From: an uncultured Spirochaetia bacterium
GTDB taxonomy: Bacteria > Spirochaetota > Spirochaetia > SZUA-6 > Bin103
Direction: 5' to 3'
Length of the DNA: 64,000 nt
NCBI GenBank assembly: GCA_958296075.1
Contig: CATQHW010000002.1
Span: forward strand, 1,302,001-1,366,000
Shown one piece after another: positions 19,701 to 26,427 of this stretch. The notes beneath the pieces were generated by a model. The model was not told where the DNA came from. It did not search any database and saw nothing but the letters and a program-made list of their open reading frames with translations. Position 1 is the stretch's first letter. Each line of letters opens with the position of its first letter. The translations under genes were made by a program, and so were the position numbers.

Positions 19701-19964
19701 CCGTCGGCCGACGGCTCGCCGCCGCCGCTGATCGATCGCCTGCACCGGCTGATGCAGCTCTGGAAGGCCGGCGAGCAGAGCCGCGTGGACGGCTACCTGG
19801 AGGACCGCGGCCTCTGGCGCCACGAGCTGTTCGCCCGCGTCGTGCAGGCGCTGATCGAGCTGGCCGAAGCCGGCTCCGAGGAACGCGCCGTCCTGGAATC
19901 GATCCAGAACCACCTCCGCGCCCGCAGCGGCGCACCCGCGCCGCTGCAAGGCATGCTGTTGTAG
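16761..19964 (+). CDS. DUF1156-domain DNA adenine methylase of the helicase-methylase-ATPase system
   Basis: The 1,067-residue methyltransferase starts with a DUF1156 domain (RHGHISTLHIWPARRPLAAS), has the SAM-binding motif DPFAGGGAIPLEAMRLGCEA (about 143-162) and the catalytic DPPYYDAIPYSDLMDFFYVW (about 650). Cysteine pairs CCGCRAEIP and CPCCDE in the middle suggest a zinc ribbon. It probably modifies host DNA to mark self. TTG at 16761 and ATG at 16779 both have ribosome sites. High GC returns within about 100 bases of the start, marking the right border of the kinase cassette. Confidence 0.92.
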   Translation: MADEDQMTPNEGDVVEIRRAIEAAFPLKQVSLDSVHEKNVRHGHISTLHIWPARRPLAASRAALLATLLPDPGSRDARRRLLERMAGRVVERSDANGGTREETVGGILHWGREQVREDEPEHEIAAFRREIREAFGGRAPRVLDPFAGGGAIPLEAMRLGCEAVAADINPVAWFILRCTLHYPRLLAGQARPLPAFALADRSFVEAFVTKGRGVANKRRIGEELARYGHGDTEEDGFASMSTPPVTDADAAWHLRAWGQRVLDGARRELAARYPTYAEFEPARHKGARRNAPRRTVRYRPRSPRLLEPDPDGRVSAATLNAEFDSLYLEDDANPRWVAKPAVAYLWARTVRCCGCRAEIPLLKTRWLCRKANKRALLTMATRADGTGVTFGVAGDVPGDDGAGTMNRSGAACPCCDEITTMEDIRVEGRAGRLGERLTAVVVDGQQGKEYRLPTEVEIEAARVSRETLETLYADIPFGILDEEIVAARPSPNSRGASGLPRYGFDTWRSIFTDRQLLALGVFVREIRRCFGEMGDSANGYPQEWREALVAYLAPSVGRLTDRGSALATWDQDAQKIRSTFARFALPMVWDFVESCPVTDTTGAFIQAVEWIARVVEHVQAAVEEAPAPTVLRSSATVSQRLDGFDVICTDPPYYDAIPYSDLMDFFYVWLRRTMHGVSPETDATFAEPLGPKWDREANDGELVDQPSRFDADVAKSREAYEHGMFRVFRNCHDALREDGRLVVVFANKQPSAWETLVSALIRAGFVVDGSWPIRTEMQNKVAGGARLSSSIWLVCRKRPAAARPGWDGTVLAEMQGNITERLRDFWDAGIRGPDFVWAATGPALEAFSRHPVVKQADREGEWLTVAEFLRHVRRMVVGFVVSRLLQRDGGATGELDDPTTYYLLHRNDFGLGAAPAGACILYALSCNLSDADLAGRLDLLVRGARATPADAGEDEAERATSGSEARLKQWHRRRARDLGEPSADGSPPPLIDRLHRLMQLWKAGEQSRVDGYLEDRGLWRHELFARVVQALIELAEAGSEERAVLESIQNHLRARSGAPAPLQGMLL

Positions 19965-19973
19965 GATGACGTC

Positions 19974-21242
19974 GTGATCCGCCGTATCCAGGCGCTCAAT
20001 TACCGCTGCCTGCGCCACGTGGACGTCACGCTCGACCGCTTCCACCTCCTGGTCGGCCCGAACGCCAGCGGCAAGAGCACGCTGTTTGACGTCATCGCGT
20101 TCCTGGGCGACCTGGTATCTACCGGGCTCGAGGGCGCCGTGGCGAAGCGCACGAGCAATTTCCAGGATCTGGTGTGGGGGCGCCCGAAAGATGGTCTGAG
20201 CTTCGAGCTGGCAGTGGAGTTCGATATCCCAGCGCGGCTTCAGGAGCAATTGCCGCAGGAAAGAGACTATCGCGTGTTTCGCTATGAAGTGGCGGTCCGG
20301 GAGATCGACGGAGACATCCGAATCGATTCGGAACGCGGCTTGCTCTTCCCGACACAGGAGTCGGGAACACCCGTACAACCTGAGCTATTCCCCAATCCGT
20401 CGCCGCCGCCCGACTCCATTCTCGTCGGAGGAAACCGCCGGGGCTCCCGAACCGTACTGAGCAAGTCGCCGCAGGCTCAGGACAACTTCAACGTGGAGAC
20501 CGCTTCCCGGCCGGGAAAGGGCTGGACTACCAGCATCACCTTTGGTCATCGCCGTTCGGCGCTTGGCAATCTCCCTGAGTCCCCGACGACCTTTCCCGTA
20601 TCGACGTACGTCAAGAGAGTGCTCGGGAGCTCGATAAAGTCGTTCTTTCTGGATAGCTTGAGTATGCGCGGGGCCAGCGCTCCGGCGAGGCGCCAGAACG
20701 GTATCGCTCAGGATGGATCGAATCTCCCGTGGATGATCAAGAAACTCGAAGCGGAGCATCCGGAGTCGTACCGGGAGTGGCTCTTGCACGTCCAGACGAC
20801 GCTCTCGGAATTGGATTACGTCGGCGTCGTCGAGCGAGAGGACGATCGCCACGCGTATCTGAGACTCCGGTACAAGACCGGCGTCGAGGTTCCTTCGTGG
20901 ACGGCGTCGGACGGTACCCTCAGACTCCTGGCTTTGACGTTGCCGGCCTACTTGCCGGGAGCGGATGAAATCTACCTGTTGGAGGAGCCCGAGAACGGAA
21001 TACATCCGCTCGCGGTCGATTGCGTATTCCAGTCACTCAGATCGGTCTACGAGTCTCAGGTCCTGGTCGCCACCCACTCGCCGGTCGTGCTGCGGATGGC
21101 CACCCTTGAAGATGCGCTCTGCTTCGCCAAGGACTCTCAGGGAGCGACCGACATCGTGCGGGGCGACGTCCATCCGCGCCTGCGTGACCGGCAGGGATCG
21201 CCCAACATGGACGTGCTGTTCGCATCGGGCGTCATCGGGTGA
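19974..21242 (+). CDS. AAA ATPase, OLD/RecF-like, second copy in the island
   Basis: This 422-residue P-loop ATPase has Walker A GPNASGKST (28-36), signature region WTASDGTLRLLALTLPAYL, Walker B YLLEEPENGIHP (about 333) and H-loop ATHSP (about 366). It is distinct from the ATPase at 12550 and lacks DUF3696. Placed 9 bases after the methylase stop, it belongs to the same operon. Its stop overlaps a 14-codon frame leading to the DUF499 gene. Such ATPases commonly act as DNA-end or DNA-structure sensors in defence complexes. Confidence 0.87.
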   Translation: MIRRIQALNYRCLRHVDVTLDRFHLLVGPNASGKSTLFDVIAFLGDLVSTGLEGAVAKRTSNFQDLVWGRPKDGLSFELAVEFDIPARLQEQLPQERDYRVFRYEVAVREIDGDIRIDSERGLLFPTQESGTPVQPELFPNPSPPPDSILVGGNRRGSRTVLSKSPQAQDNFNVETASRPGKGWTTSITFGHRRSALGNLPESPTTFPVSTYVKRVLGSSIKSFFLDSLSMRGASAPARRQNGIAQDGSNLPWMIKKLEAEHPESYREWLLHVQTTLSELDYVGVVEREDDRHAYLRLRYKTGVEVPSWTASDGTLRLLALTLPAYLPGADEIYLLEEPENGIHPLAVDCVFQSLRSVYESQVLVATHSPVVLRMATLEDALCFAKDSQGATDIVRGDVHPRLRDRQGSPNMDVLFASGVIG

Positions 21243-21283
21243 GCGACCCGGCGCGCTGGTTTCCGTGGGAGGGCCGCGAATGA
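21239..21283 (+). CDS. 14-codon coupling ORF between AAA ATPase and DUF499 gene
   Basis: A GTG at 21239 overlaps the ATPase stop (GTGA). The frame reads VSDPARWFPWEGRE and stops at 21281-21283, overlapping the DUF499 ATG (ATGA). The back-to-back overlaps would pass terminating ribosomes from one gene to the next. It may be only a coupling device, or the residue of a DUF499 N-terminus lost by frameshift. Confidence 0.35.
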   Translation: MSDPARWFPWEGRE

Positions 21284-24200
21284 GTAGAAATACGCGCTCC
21301 AAGGCTTGGCATGAAGTCGTCCGCCTGAAGGACGAGTTGCGGTCGGGGGAGCTGTCGCTGGCGGAGTTCGCCGCCGACCTGCACGAGGTGACGCTGGCGC
21401 GCGGGCTGCGCCCGGTCTATGAGGACCCGGAGCGGTTCTTCACGTTCACCTATCCGACCCACGCGCTGCGCGAGTTGGTGAAGGACGTCGCCGGCCGGCT
21501 GGCCGGGCGGAGCGACAAGGCGGTGCGGCAACTGGAGCTCACCTACGGCGGCGGCAAGACCCATACCCTGATCACGCTCTATCACCTGTTCCGCGATCCG
21601 GCGCGGCTGCCGGACCTGCCGGCGGTGCGGGAGTTTCGGGAGCACGTGGGCGCCGCCCTGCCGCACGCCGTTCCGGTGGCGCTCTGCTTCGACAAGATCG
21701 ACGTGGAGCGGGGCATCGACGGAGTGCGCGCCCCGGACGGCTCGACCCGAACGCTGCGCCACCCGTGGAGCGTGCTGGCGTTTCAGCTCGCCGGCGCGGA
21801 CGGGCTGCGCGCGATGCACGCCGACGGCCGCGACCAGGAGCGCGAGACGCCGCCGGCCGAGCCGCTGCTGGTGAAGCTGATCGAGCGGCCGCAGGAGCGC
21901 GGGCTCGGCACGCTGATCCTGGTCGACGAAGTGCTGATGTACGCCCGCGAGAAGGCGGGGACCGACCCGGTGTGGCGCGACCGCATCACCGACTTCTTCC
22001 AGTACCTGACGCAGGCGGTCGCCAAGGTCGACCGGGCGGCGATCGTCGCTTCGCTGCTGGCCACCGACCCCAACAAGCAGCGCGGCGAGCTGGGCCGCAC
22101 GTTGACCGCCACGCTGTTCGACGTGTTCCGGCGGCAACGCGAGGAGGGCGTTCAGCCGGTGCGCAAGGAGGAAGTGGCGGCGGTGCTGCGGCGGCGGTTC
22201 TTCGAGCCGGAGGACATCCAGGACCCGACCGCCTTGCGGCCGCACGTGATCGGCGTGGTGCGGGAGTTGGCGAAGCTCGACGACGCGACCGCGCGCGAGG
22301 GGGCCGCGGCCGAGGAGCGGTTCTGCGACAGCTTCCCCTTTCACCCCGACATGACCGACGTCTTCTACAGCCGCTGGACGCAGCTCGAAGGCTTCCAGCG
22401 CACGCGCGGCATCCTGCGCATCCTGGCCACGGCGCTGCGCGCGGCGGAGCGGTGGGACGCCAGCCCGCTGATCGGCCCCTCGGCGCTGCTGGCGGCGCCC
22501 GGACAGCAGGACGTCTCCGAGGCGGTGCGGGAGCTTGCGGGAGTGGCGACGTCGGAGGGCGCCGGCGAGGGGAACCGGACGGAGTGGGCGCCGCTGCTGG
22601 AGGCCGAGCTCGCCAAGGCTCGCGATATCCAGAACGAGTTGCCGGCGCTGCGCCGCGGCCGCGAAGCCGAGCAGGCGGTCATCGCCGTGTTCCTGCACTC
22701 GCAGCCGAGCGGCCACAAGGCGCATACGCCGGAGCTGGTGCGGATGGCCGGCAGCGCCGGACCGGACGCGATCGAGCTGGAGAAGGGACTGCGCCGCTGG
22801 CGGGAGGTCTCCTGGTTCCTGGACGACGCGGACGCCGGCGTTGACGAACCGGCGGCCGGCGCTCAGTCGCTGCCCGGCTCCTGGCGGCTCGGCAACCGGC
22901 CCAATCTGCGCCAGATGCACGATGAGGCGTGCGCGCAGCGGGTGACCGGCGAGGCAGTCGAGGCGCGTCTGGAACAGGAGGTGCTCAGGACGAAGGCGCT
23001 GGTCGAGGGCGCCGAGGCGGCGGGCGCCAGCGTGCACCGGCTGCCGGCCGCGCCGCGCGACGTGCGCGACGACGGCAGTTTCCGGTACGTGCTGTTGGGA
23101 CCGGATGCGGCGTCCGATGCGGGCCGGCCGAGCGCCGTGGCGAAGTCGTACCTCGACTACACCACCGGGCCGGACCGGCCGCGCTCGAATCGAAACGCCG
23201 TGATCCTCGCCGTCCCCTCGCGCGACGGCCTGGAAGCGGCGCGCTCGGCGGTGCGCTCCCTGCTCGGCTGGGAGGACGTGCAGGCGCAGCTCGCCGGACA
23301 TCAGGTCGATGCGGTTCAGGCGGAGCGCCTGCGGCGCAGGCTGCAGGAGGCGCGCAGCCGGGTTCCCGACGCCGTGCGCCAGGCGTACGCGGTCGTGGTC
23401 ACCGTCAACGAGCGCAACGAAGTCGAGGCGTTCAAGCTGGCGGCGAGCGGCCGGCCGCTGTTCACCGAGATCAAGAACCACGAGCGCTCGCGCATCAAGG
23501 AGACGCCGGTCGACGCCGAGGCGCTGCTGCCGGACGGCCCCTACGATCTGTGGCGCGAAGGTGAGCACGCCCGCTTGGTGAAGGACTTGGCGGGCGCGTT
23601 CGCCCGCCATCCGCGGCTTCCGAAAGTGCCGCTGCCGAAGATTCTCGTCGACACGGTACTGAAGGGAGTGGAGCGCGGCTTGCTGGTCGGACGGCTGATT
23701 TGGCCGGACGGCAGCGACCGTACCTGGTGGCGCGAACCGGTCGACCCGGCGGCGCGCGAAGACCCGCAGTTGGAGGTCTGCCTGCCCGCGAAGGCCGAGT
23801 TGTGCGCGCTGTTCGAGGGCTTGCTGGAGCCGGGCGTTCTCCCGGAATTGTGGGGAGACGCGGAGGATGACCCGCAGGTGACGCTGCGCGAGGTGGTGGA
23901 GTACTTCGGCGGCGGGCGCGTGGTGCGTGTCCCGAAGGAGGGCTACGACGAGTCCCACACGATTCCGCGCTGCGCCGAGCAGGAGGTGCGCGAAGCGGTG
24001 GGTTGTGCCGTGAAGCAAGGCACGGTGTGGCTTACGAACGGCCCCACCTCGGTCTGGAAGGAGCCGATACCGTACGGCGCTCTTGACCCGGACGCCGTGC
24101 TGCGCCCGCCGCCCGAACCGATAGCGGCGCACGAGCTGACGGAGGATGCCCTGCCCGGCGCGTGGAAGGACGGCAGGACGAACGGCATCGCCGTGACACA

Positions 24201-24612
24201 GGCGCTGTCGCGCAGCCGGGGCATCGCGCTGCCCTGGGGGTTGGTGCGCGACGGCATCGCGGCTTCGGCGGCAAGCCGCTGGCTGCGCCTGTCCGACGGC
24301 AGCAGCCCGGTCGACTGCGGCTACGAGGCGTCCGGCGGCCTGCTGCTGGAACGCCCCGGCGGCGATCCGGATCCGTATCGGGTCGAGCCGTCCACCCCCG
24401 GCGGCGCCGTGCTCGAAGGAGAACAGATTCAGGACCTGGCCGACCTGATTCCGCGCCTGCTGTCGGCCAGCGCGGGGGCCGACCTGCGCTTCCAGGTACG
24501 CGTGGTGCTCGACGGCGATCTGCCCCGCGGCGACCGCAACGCCGTCGACGAGCTGCTCGCCGAAGTCTCCGGAGACCTCAAGGCATCGCCCGATGCCGAG
24601 GACCACCGATGA
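21280..24612 (+). CDS. DUF499-domain ATPase of the helicase-methylase-ATPase system
   Basis: This large (1,110-residue) ATPase begins with the DUF499 segment ARGLRPVYEDPERFFTFTYP, Walker A LTYGGGKTHTL (about 87-97), a conserved FDKIDVERG region and a putative Walker B GTLILVDEVLMYARE. The C-terminal half contains helical and winged-helix-like parts (KRLVVGRLIWP-type and PYDLWREGEHARLVKDLAG). DUF499 proteins are consistently encoded next to DUF1156 methylases in defence operons. ATG at 21280 was selected because homology begins there; the frame is open further upstream. The stop overlaps the next methyltransferase start (ATGA). Confidence 0.9.
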   Translation: MSRNTRSKAWHEVVRLKDELRSGELSLAEFAADLHEVTLARGLRPVYEDPERFFTFTYPTHALRELVKDVAGRLAGRSDKAVRQLELTYGGGKTHTLITLYHLFRDPARLPDLPAVREFREHVGAALPHAVPVALCFDKIDVERGIDGVRAPDGSTRTLRHPWSVLAFQLAGADGLRAMHADGRDQERETPPAEPLLVKLIERPQERGLGTLILVDEVLMYAREKAGTDPVWRDRITDFFQYLTQAVAKVDRAAIVASLLATDPNKQRGELGRTLTATLFDVFRRQREEGVQPVRKEEVAAVLRRRFFEPEDIQDPTALRPHVIGVVRELAKLDDATAREGAAAEERFCDSFPFHPDMTDVFYSRWTQLEGFQRTRGILRILATALRAAERWDASPLIGPSALLAAPGQQDVSEAVRELAGVATSEGAGEGNRTEWAPLLEAELAKARDIQNELPALRRGREAEQAVIAVFLHSQPSGHKAHTPELVRMAGSAGPDAIELEKGLRRWREVSWFLDDADAGVDEPAAGAQSLPGSWRLGNRPNLRQMHDEACAQRVTGEAVEARLEQEVLRTKALVEGAEAAGASVHRLPAAPRDVRDDGSFRYVLLGPDAASDAGRPSAVAKSYLDYTTGPDRPRSNRNAVILAVPSRDGLEAARSAVRSLLGWEDVQAQLAGHQVDAVQAERLRRRLQEARSRVPDAVRQAYAVVVTVNERNEVEAFKLAASGRPLFTEIKNHERSRIKETPVDAEALLPDGPYDLWREGEHARLVKDLAGAFARHPRLPKVPLPKILVDTVLKGVERGLLVGRLIWPDGSDRTWWREPVDPAAREDPQLEVCLPAKAELCALFEGLLEPGVLPELWGDAEDDPQVTLREVVEYFGGGRVVRVPKEGYDESHTIPRCAEQEVREAVGCAVKQGTVWLTNGPTSVWKEPIPYGALDPDAVLRPPPEPIAAHELTEDALPGAWKDGRTNGIAVTQALSRSRGIALPWGLVRDGIAASAASRWLRLSDGSSPVDCGYEASGGLLLERPGGDPDPYRVEPSTPGGAVLEGEQIQDLADLIPRLLSASAGADLRFQVRVVLDGDLPRGDRNAVDELLAEVSGDLKASPDAEDHR

Positions 24613-24718
24613 TCGACGTAGACCGCATCCATCACGCCGACGCGTTCGACCTGTTTCCTCTGATCGACGACGAAAGCATCGATCTGATCGTCTGCGACGG
24701 CCCGTATGGCGTTACCAC
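24609..24718 (+). pseudogene. Second DNA methyltransferase, N-terminal part (interrupted)
   Basis: The ATG at 24609 overlaps the DUF499 stop. The 36 visible codons give a beta-class N4/N6 DNA methyltransferase start ending in the catalytic motif, DLIVCDGPYGVTT (DGPY replaces the usual DPPY). The gene is cut after ACCAC at 24718 by a 1.7-kb insert; an unrelated 18 codons follow before a stop at 24771-24773. The body of the enzyme resumes at 26428. It was the last gene of the main operon. Confidence 0.8.
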
Positions 24719-24738
24719 GGGCAGGTCAGGGAGCCGTA

Positions 24739-24801
24739 GGTCGAAACCGCTCCTTCGGGGGCGGTCGCACTGAGGATGAGCTCTCAGTGCCTGATGAGAC
24801 C
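24739..24801 (+). ncRNA. Type II hammerhead ribozyme 1
   Basis: All core elements are in circular-permuted type II order: stem II strand GGTC (24739-24742), GAAA (24743-24746), stem III hairpin CCGCTCC-TTCG-GGGGCGG (24747-24764), the cleavage triplet side T-C (24765-24766), stem I GCACTGAG/CTCAGTGC with an 8-base loop (24767-24790), CTGATGA (24791-24797) and the closing stem II strand GACC (24798-24801). Predicted self-cleavage is after C24766. Every invariant core nucleotide is present. Confidence 0.9.
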
Positions 24802-24837
24802 GGGCGAACATCCGCAAGAGCAGCAAGGACAACGCGT

Positions 24838-24874
24838 CGCACTGAGGATGAGCTCTCAGTGCCTGATGAGACAG
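24838..24874 (+). repeat. Partial hammerhead duplicate (stem I plus CTGATGAGAC)
   Basis: The 36 bases from TCGCACTGAGGATGAG through CTGATGAGAC exactly repeat 24765-24800. The upstream GAAA/stem III part is not recognisable (CGAAC replaces CGAAA and no stem-III pairing was found), so this copy should not cleave by itself. It lies just before the AAGGAG ribosome site of the lipoprotein gene. Confidence 0.75.
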
Positions 24875-24891
24875 CTCGAAGGAGACGAGAC

Positions 24892-25323
24892 GTGAGAACG
24901 AGGCGAGTGATCGAATGGCTGACGGTTGCTGTGGTGGCGATTGCCATGGTGGCGTGCCAGGAGGGTCCGGCGACACCGGCTGCAACCCCTCCTGCCGAGG
25001 AGCCAAAGGAACCGACGACGTTCGGAGCACCAGAGGCTGATGCTGAGGTGCCGGACGCGATCATCTTCCACGAAGGTGCGAGGGTGGGTGCGTTCAAGGA
25101 CGAGACGCTGCACTGGGGAGGTGAGCGAGTAAGGGTGAGCTACGACGATTCGGACAGGAGTGTTCAGGGTACGTCGTACAGCGTCACACATGGTGGCAAC
25201 ACGTACAGCACGATTGTGGTGCACTGGGCGAGTGGATCGCGGCTTCACCATCTGAAGGGAGAATGCTCCGAGGGCGATCGTCACCAGCACGTTCACGGTT
25301 CTGTATGGTTTGACGGATGTTGA
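24892..25323 (+). CDS. Lipoprotein-like secreted protein of the ribozyme cassette (5' part)
   Basis: GTG at 24892 is preceded by AAGGAG six bases away. The product has a lipoprotein signal (VIEWLTVAVVAIAMVACQ, lipobox Cys22), a proline/threonine/glutamate-rich linker and a small domain with GTSYSVTHGGNTYSTIVVHW. After HHLKGE the frame runs through a short, unlikely tail to the stop at 25321. In the adjacent frame a natural continuation (ENAPRAIVTSTFTVLYG) reads on into the next ORF, so one longer gene broken at about 25256 by a one-base shift is likely. No known family was recognised. Confidence 0.65.
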   Translation: MRTRRVIEWLTVAVVAIAMVACQEGPATPAATPPAEEPKEPTTFGAPEADAEVPDAIIFHEGARVGAFKDETLHWGGERVRVSYDDSDRSVQGTSYSVTHGGNTYSTIVVHWASGSRLHHLKGECSEGDRHQHVHGSVWFDGC

Positions 25324-26125
25324 GGAGGTTGACCAGGCGATATTGGATGCGCTGCCTGCTGATCCTCCTGCTGAGGAGCTTGGTGAGCCGACTTCTGCTC
25401 CGACTGGTGGTGATCCGCCGACTGATCCACCTACTGTCGATGATCCGCCGACACCTACTCCGGTTGATCCTCCTCCTCCTGAGCCTCCTGAGGAGCCGTC
25501 GTGTATCAATCCATTCCCGGCGGATGGAGCTATCGTAGACGACTACCATGACCTGACTTGGAGCTGTACTCCGGTGATACCGGAAGGTTGGCCGGAACCT
25601 ACGATAAGGAATCGGTATGCCTTCTTGGTGGCTGCTGATAATCCGCTACAGCATGCTGAGCCAGGGATTTCGGCAAACTACTTCAAGTACTATACGCCGA
25701 CTCCTAAGCACAAGGAGCCAGCGATGCAACCTGGAAGGACGTGGTACTGGAGAGTGGACATTGATGGTGTTGAAGGAGAGGAGTGGTCGTTCACTACAAA
25801 GGCGCTCCCGCCTCCGCTCATTCACAGTCCTTCTCCGGGAAACTATAACATCATTCCGAGGGTATCTCCCGTGACTTTGAGTTGGGAGATGGATGATCCT
25901 GTTCGGTTTCGGTCGGTTAGGGTGAGGTGGTGGGGCTCTGCTCGAATCGGCGGGTCATTCTGTGAAGACGGCGGTCCTGACACGACTGAGTGTATCGTAT
26001 CACTCCCCAGAAGCGTCGTCAGACCACATAAGCAAGTCGAATGGTGTGTGTTCGGCACTAAAGGTGAAGACGGGGAAGAGGTTCGCGAGTGCTTCGTGTT
26101 CATCTATGACTATCAGGACCCGTAG
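25310..26125 (+). CDS. Proline-rich secreted protein, probably the 3' part of the cassette lipoprotein
   Basis: The 271-codon frame has an acidic helix (VEEVDQAILDALPADPPAEE), a long proline-rich linker, then two beta-rich, FnIII-like segments (DYHDLTWSCTPVIPEGWPEP, WYWRVDIDGVEGEEWSFTT; then PVTLSWEMDDPVRFRSVRVR). It has no signal peptide and only a TTG start without ribosome site, so it is best read as the continuation of the lipoprotein begun at 24892. The domain pattern suggests surface binding rather than catalysis. Its stop lies just at the start of the second ribozyme. Confidence 0.6.
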   Translation: MTDVEEVDQAILDALPADPPAEELGEPTSAPTGGDPPTDPPTVDDPPTPTPVDPPPPEPPEEPSCINPFPADGAIVDDYHDLTWSCTPVIPEGWPEPTIRNRYAFLVAADNPLQHAEPGISANYFKYYTPTPKHKEPAMQPGRTWYWRVDIDGVEGEEWSFTTKALPPPLIHSPSPGNYNIIPRVSPVTLSWEMDDPVRFRSVRVRWWGSARIGGSFCEDGGPDTTECIVSLPRSVVRPHKQVEWCVFGTKGEDGEEVRECFVFIYDYQDP

Positions 26126-26188
26126 CCGAAACCGCGTCCTTCGGGGCGCGGTCGTACCAGGGTTGAGCGCCTGGTGCCTGATGATGGT
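26123..26188 (+). ncRNA. Type II hammerhead ribozyme 2
   Basis: The order is the same as the first: GAAA (26128-26131), stem III CCGCGTCC-TTCG-GGGCGCGG, T-C (26152-26153), stem I GTACCAGG...CCTGGTGC, CTGATGA (26178-26184). Stems I and III differ in sequence from ribozyme 1 but keep pairing (covariation), which supports function. Stem II is weak here: CC before GAAA pairs with GG only if U26185 bulges. Predicted cleavage is after C26153. It overlaps the end of the upstream gene by three bases and directly precedes the next gene. Confidence 0.8.
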
Positions 26189-26206
26189 AGCTCAAGGAGA
26201 CGTCGG

Positions 26207-26422
26207 ATGATGAGGTGGGTCGTTCAACTCCCCGAGGATGATGGAGGTTGGCGTAATGGGCTCTGGTTCCATAGCGAGCGGCTTGCGAGGTCGCACGTCG
26301 ATCGCACGCTTCACCTGGCTGAGCACTTCGGCGAACCAGTTCCGAGGCGCAGGATCATGCGCAGTGAGGGGGCTGATATGGAGTTTGTGGCTGAGTATGG
26401 AGTGGAGGGAAACGAGGATTGA
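26207..26422 (+). CDS. Small cassette protein of unknown function
   Basis: A 71-residue soluble, charged protein (MMRWVVQLPEDDGGWRNG ... FVAEYGVEGNED). ATG at 26207 or 26210 follows AAGGAG at a good distance, and the ribosome site sits 7 bases past the hammerhead, so cleavage would leave the site on the 3' fragment. No family was recognised. The stop codon is the last thing before the ACCAC junction that ends the insert. Confidence 0.6.
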   Translation: MMRWVVQLPEDDGGWRNGLWFHSERLARSHVDRTLHLAEHFGEPVPRRRIMRSEGADMEFVAEYGVEGNED

Positions 26423-26427
26423 ACCAC

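Larger units (their letters stand above)
24719..26427 (+). mobile_element. Hammerhead-ribozyme-bearing gene-cassette insert
   Basis: This 1,709-bp segment splits a methyltransferase gene in frame-restorable fashion. The pentamer ACCAC at 24714-24718 recurs at 26423-26427, and removing one copy plus the insert restores VTTDTPWMYNKWDRIGNIQE. It contains a type II hammerhead (24739-24801), a partial second copy, a lipoprotein-like gene, another type II hammerhead (26123-26188) and a small gene. Both genes are preceded by AGCTC(G)AAGGAGACG. No transposase, integrase, reverse transcriptase or terminal inverted repeat is visible. GC is intermediate. The mobilisation mechanism is unknown. Confidence 0.65.

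Noticed and set aside
9018-24612. DISARM or BREX system
   Set aside because: DrmA/DrmB/DrmC-like proteins, and BrxA/B/C, PglZ and BrxL-like proteins, are not visible. DUF1156 plus DUF499 fits Hma better.
24719-26427. The ribozyme insert as a group II intron or integron cassette
   Set aside because: No GTGYG start, no domain V, and no reverse transcriptase for an intron; no attC-like paired sites or integrase for an integron.
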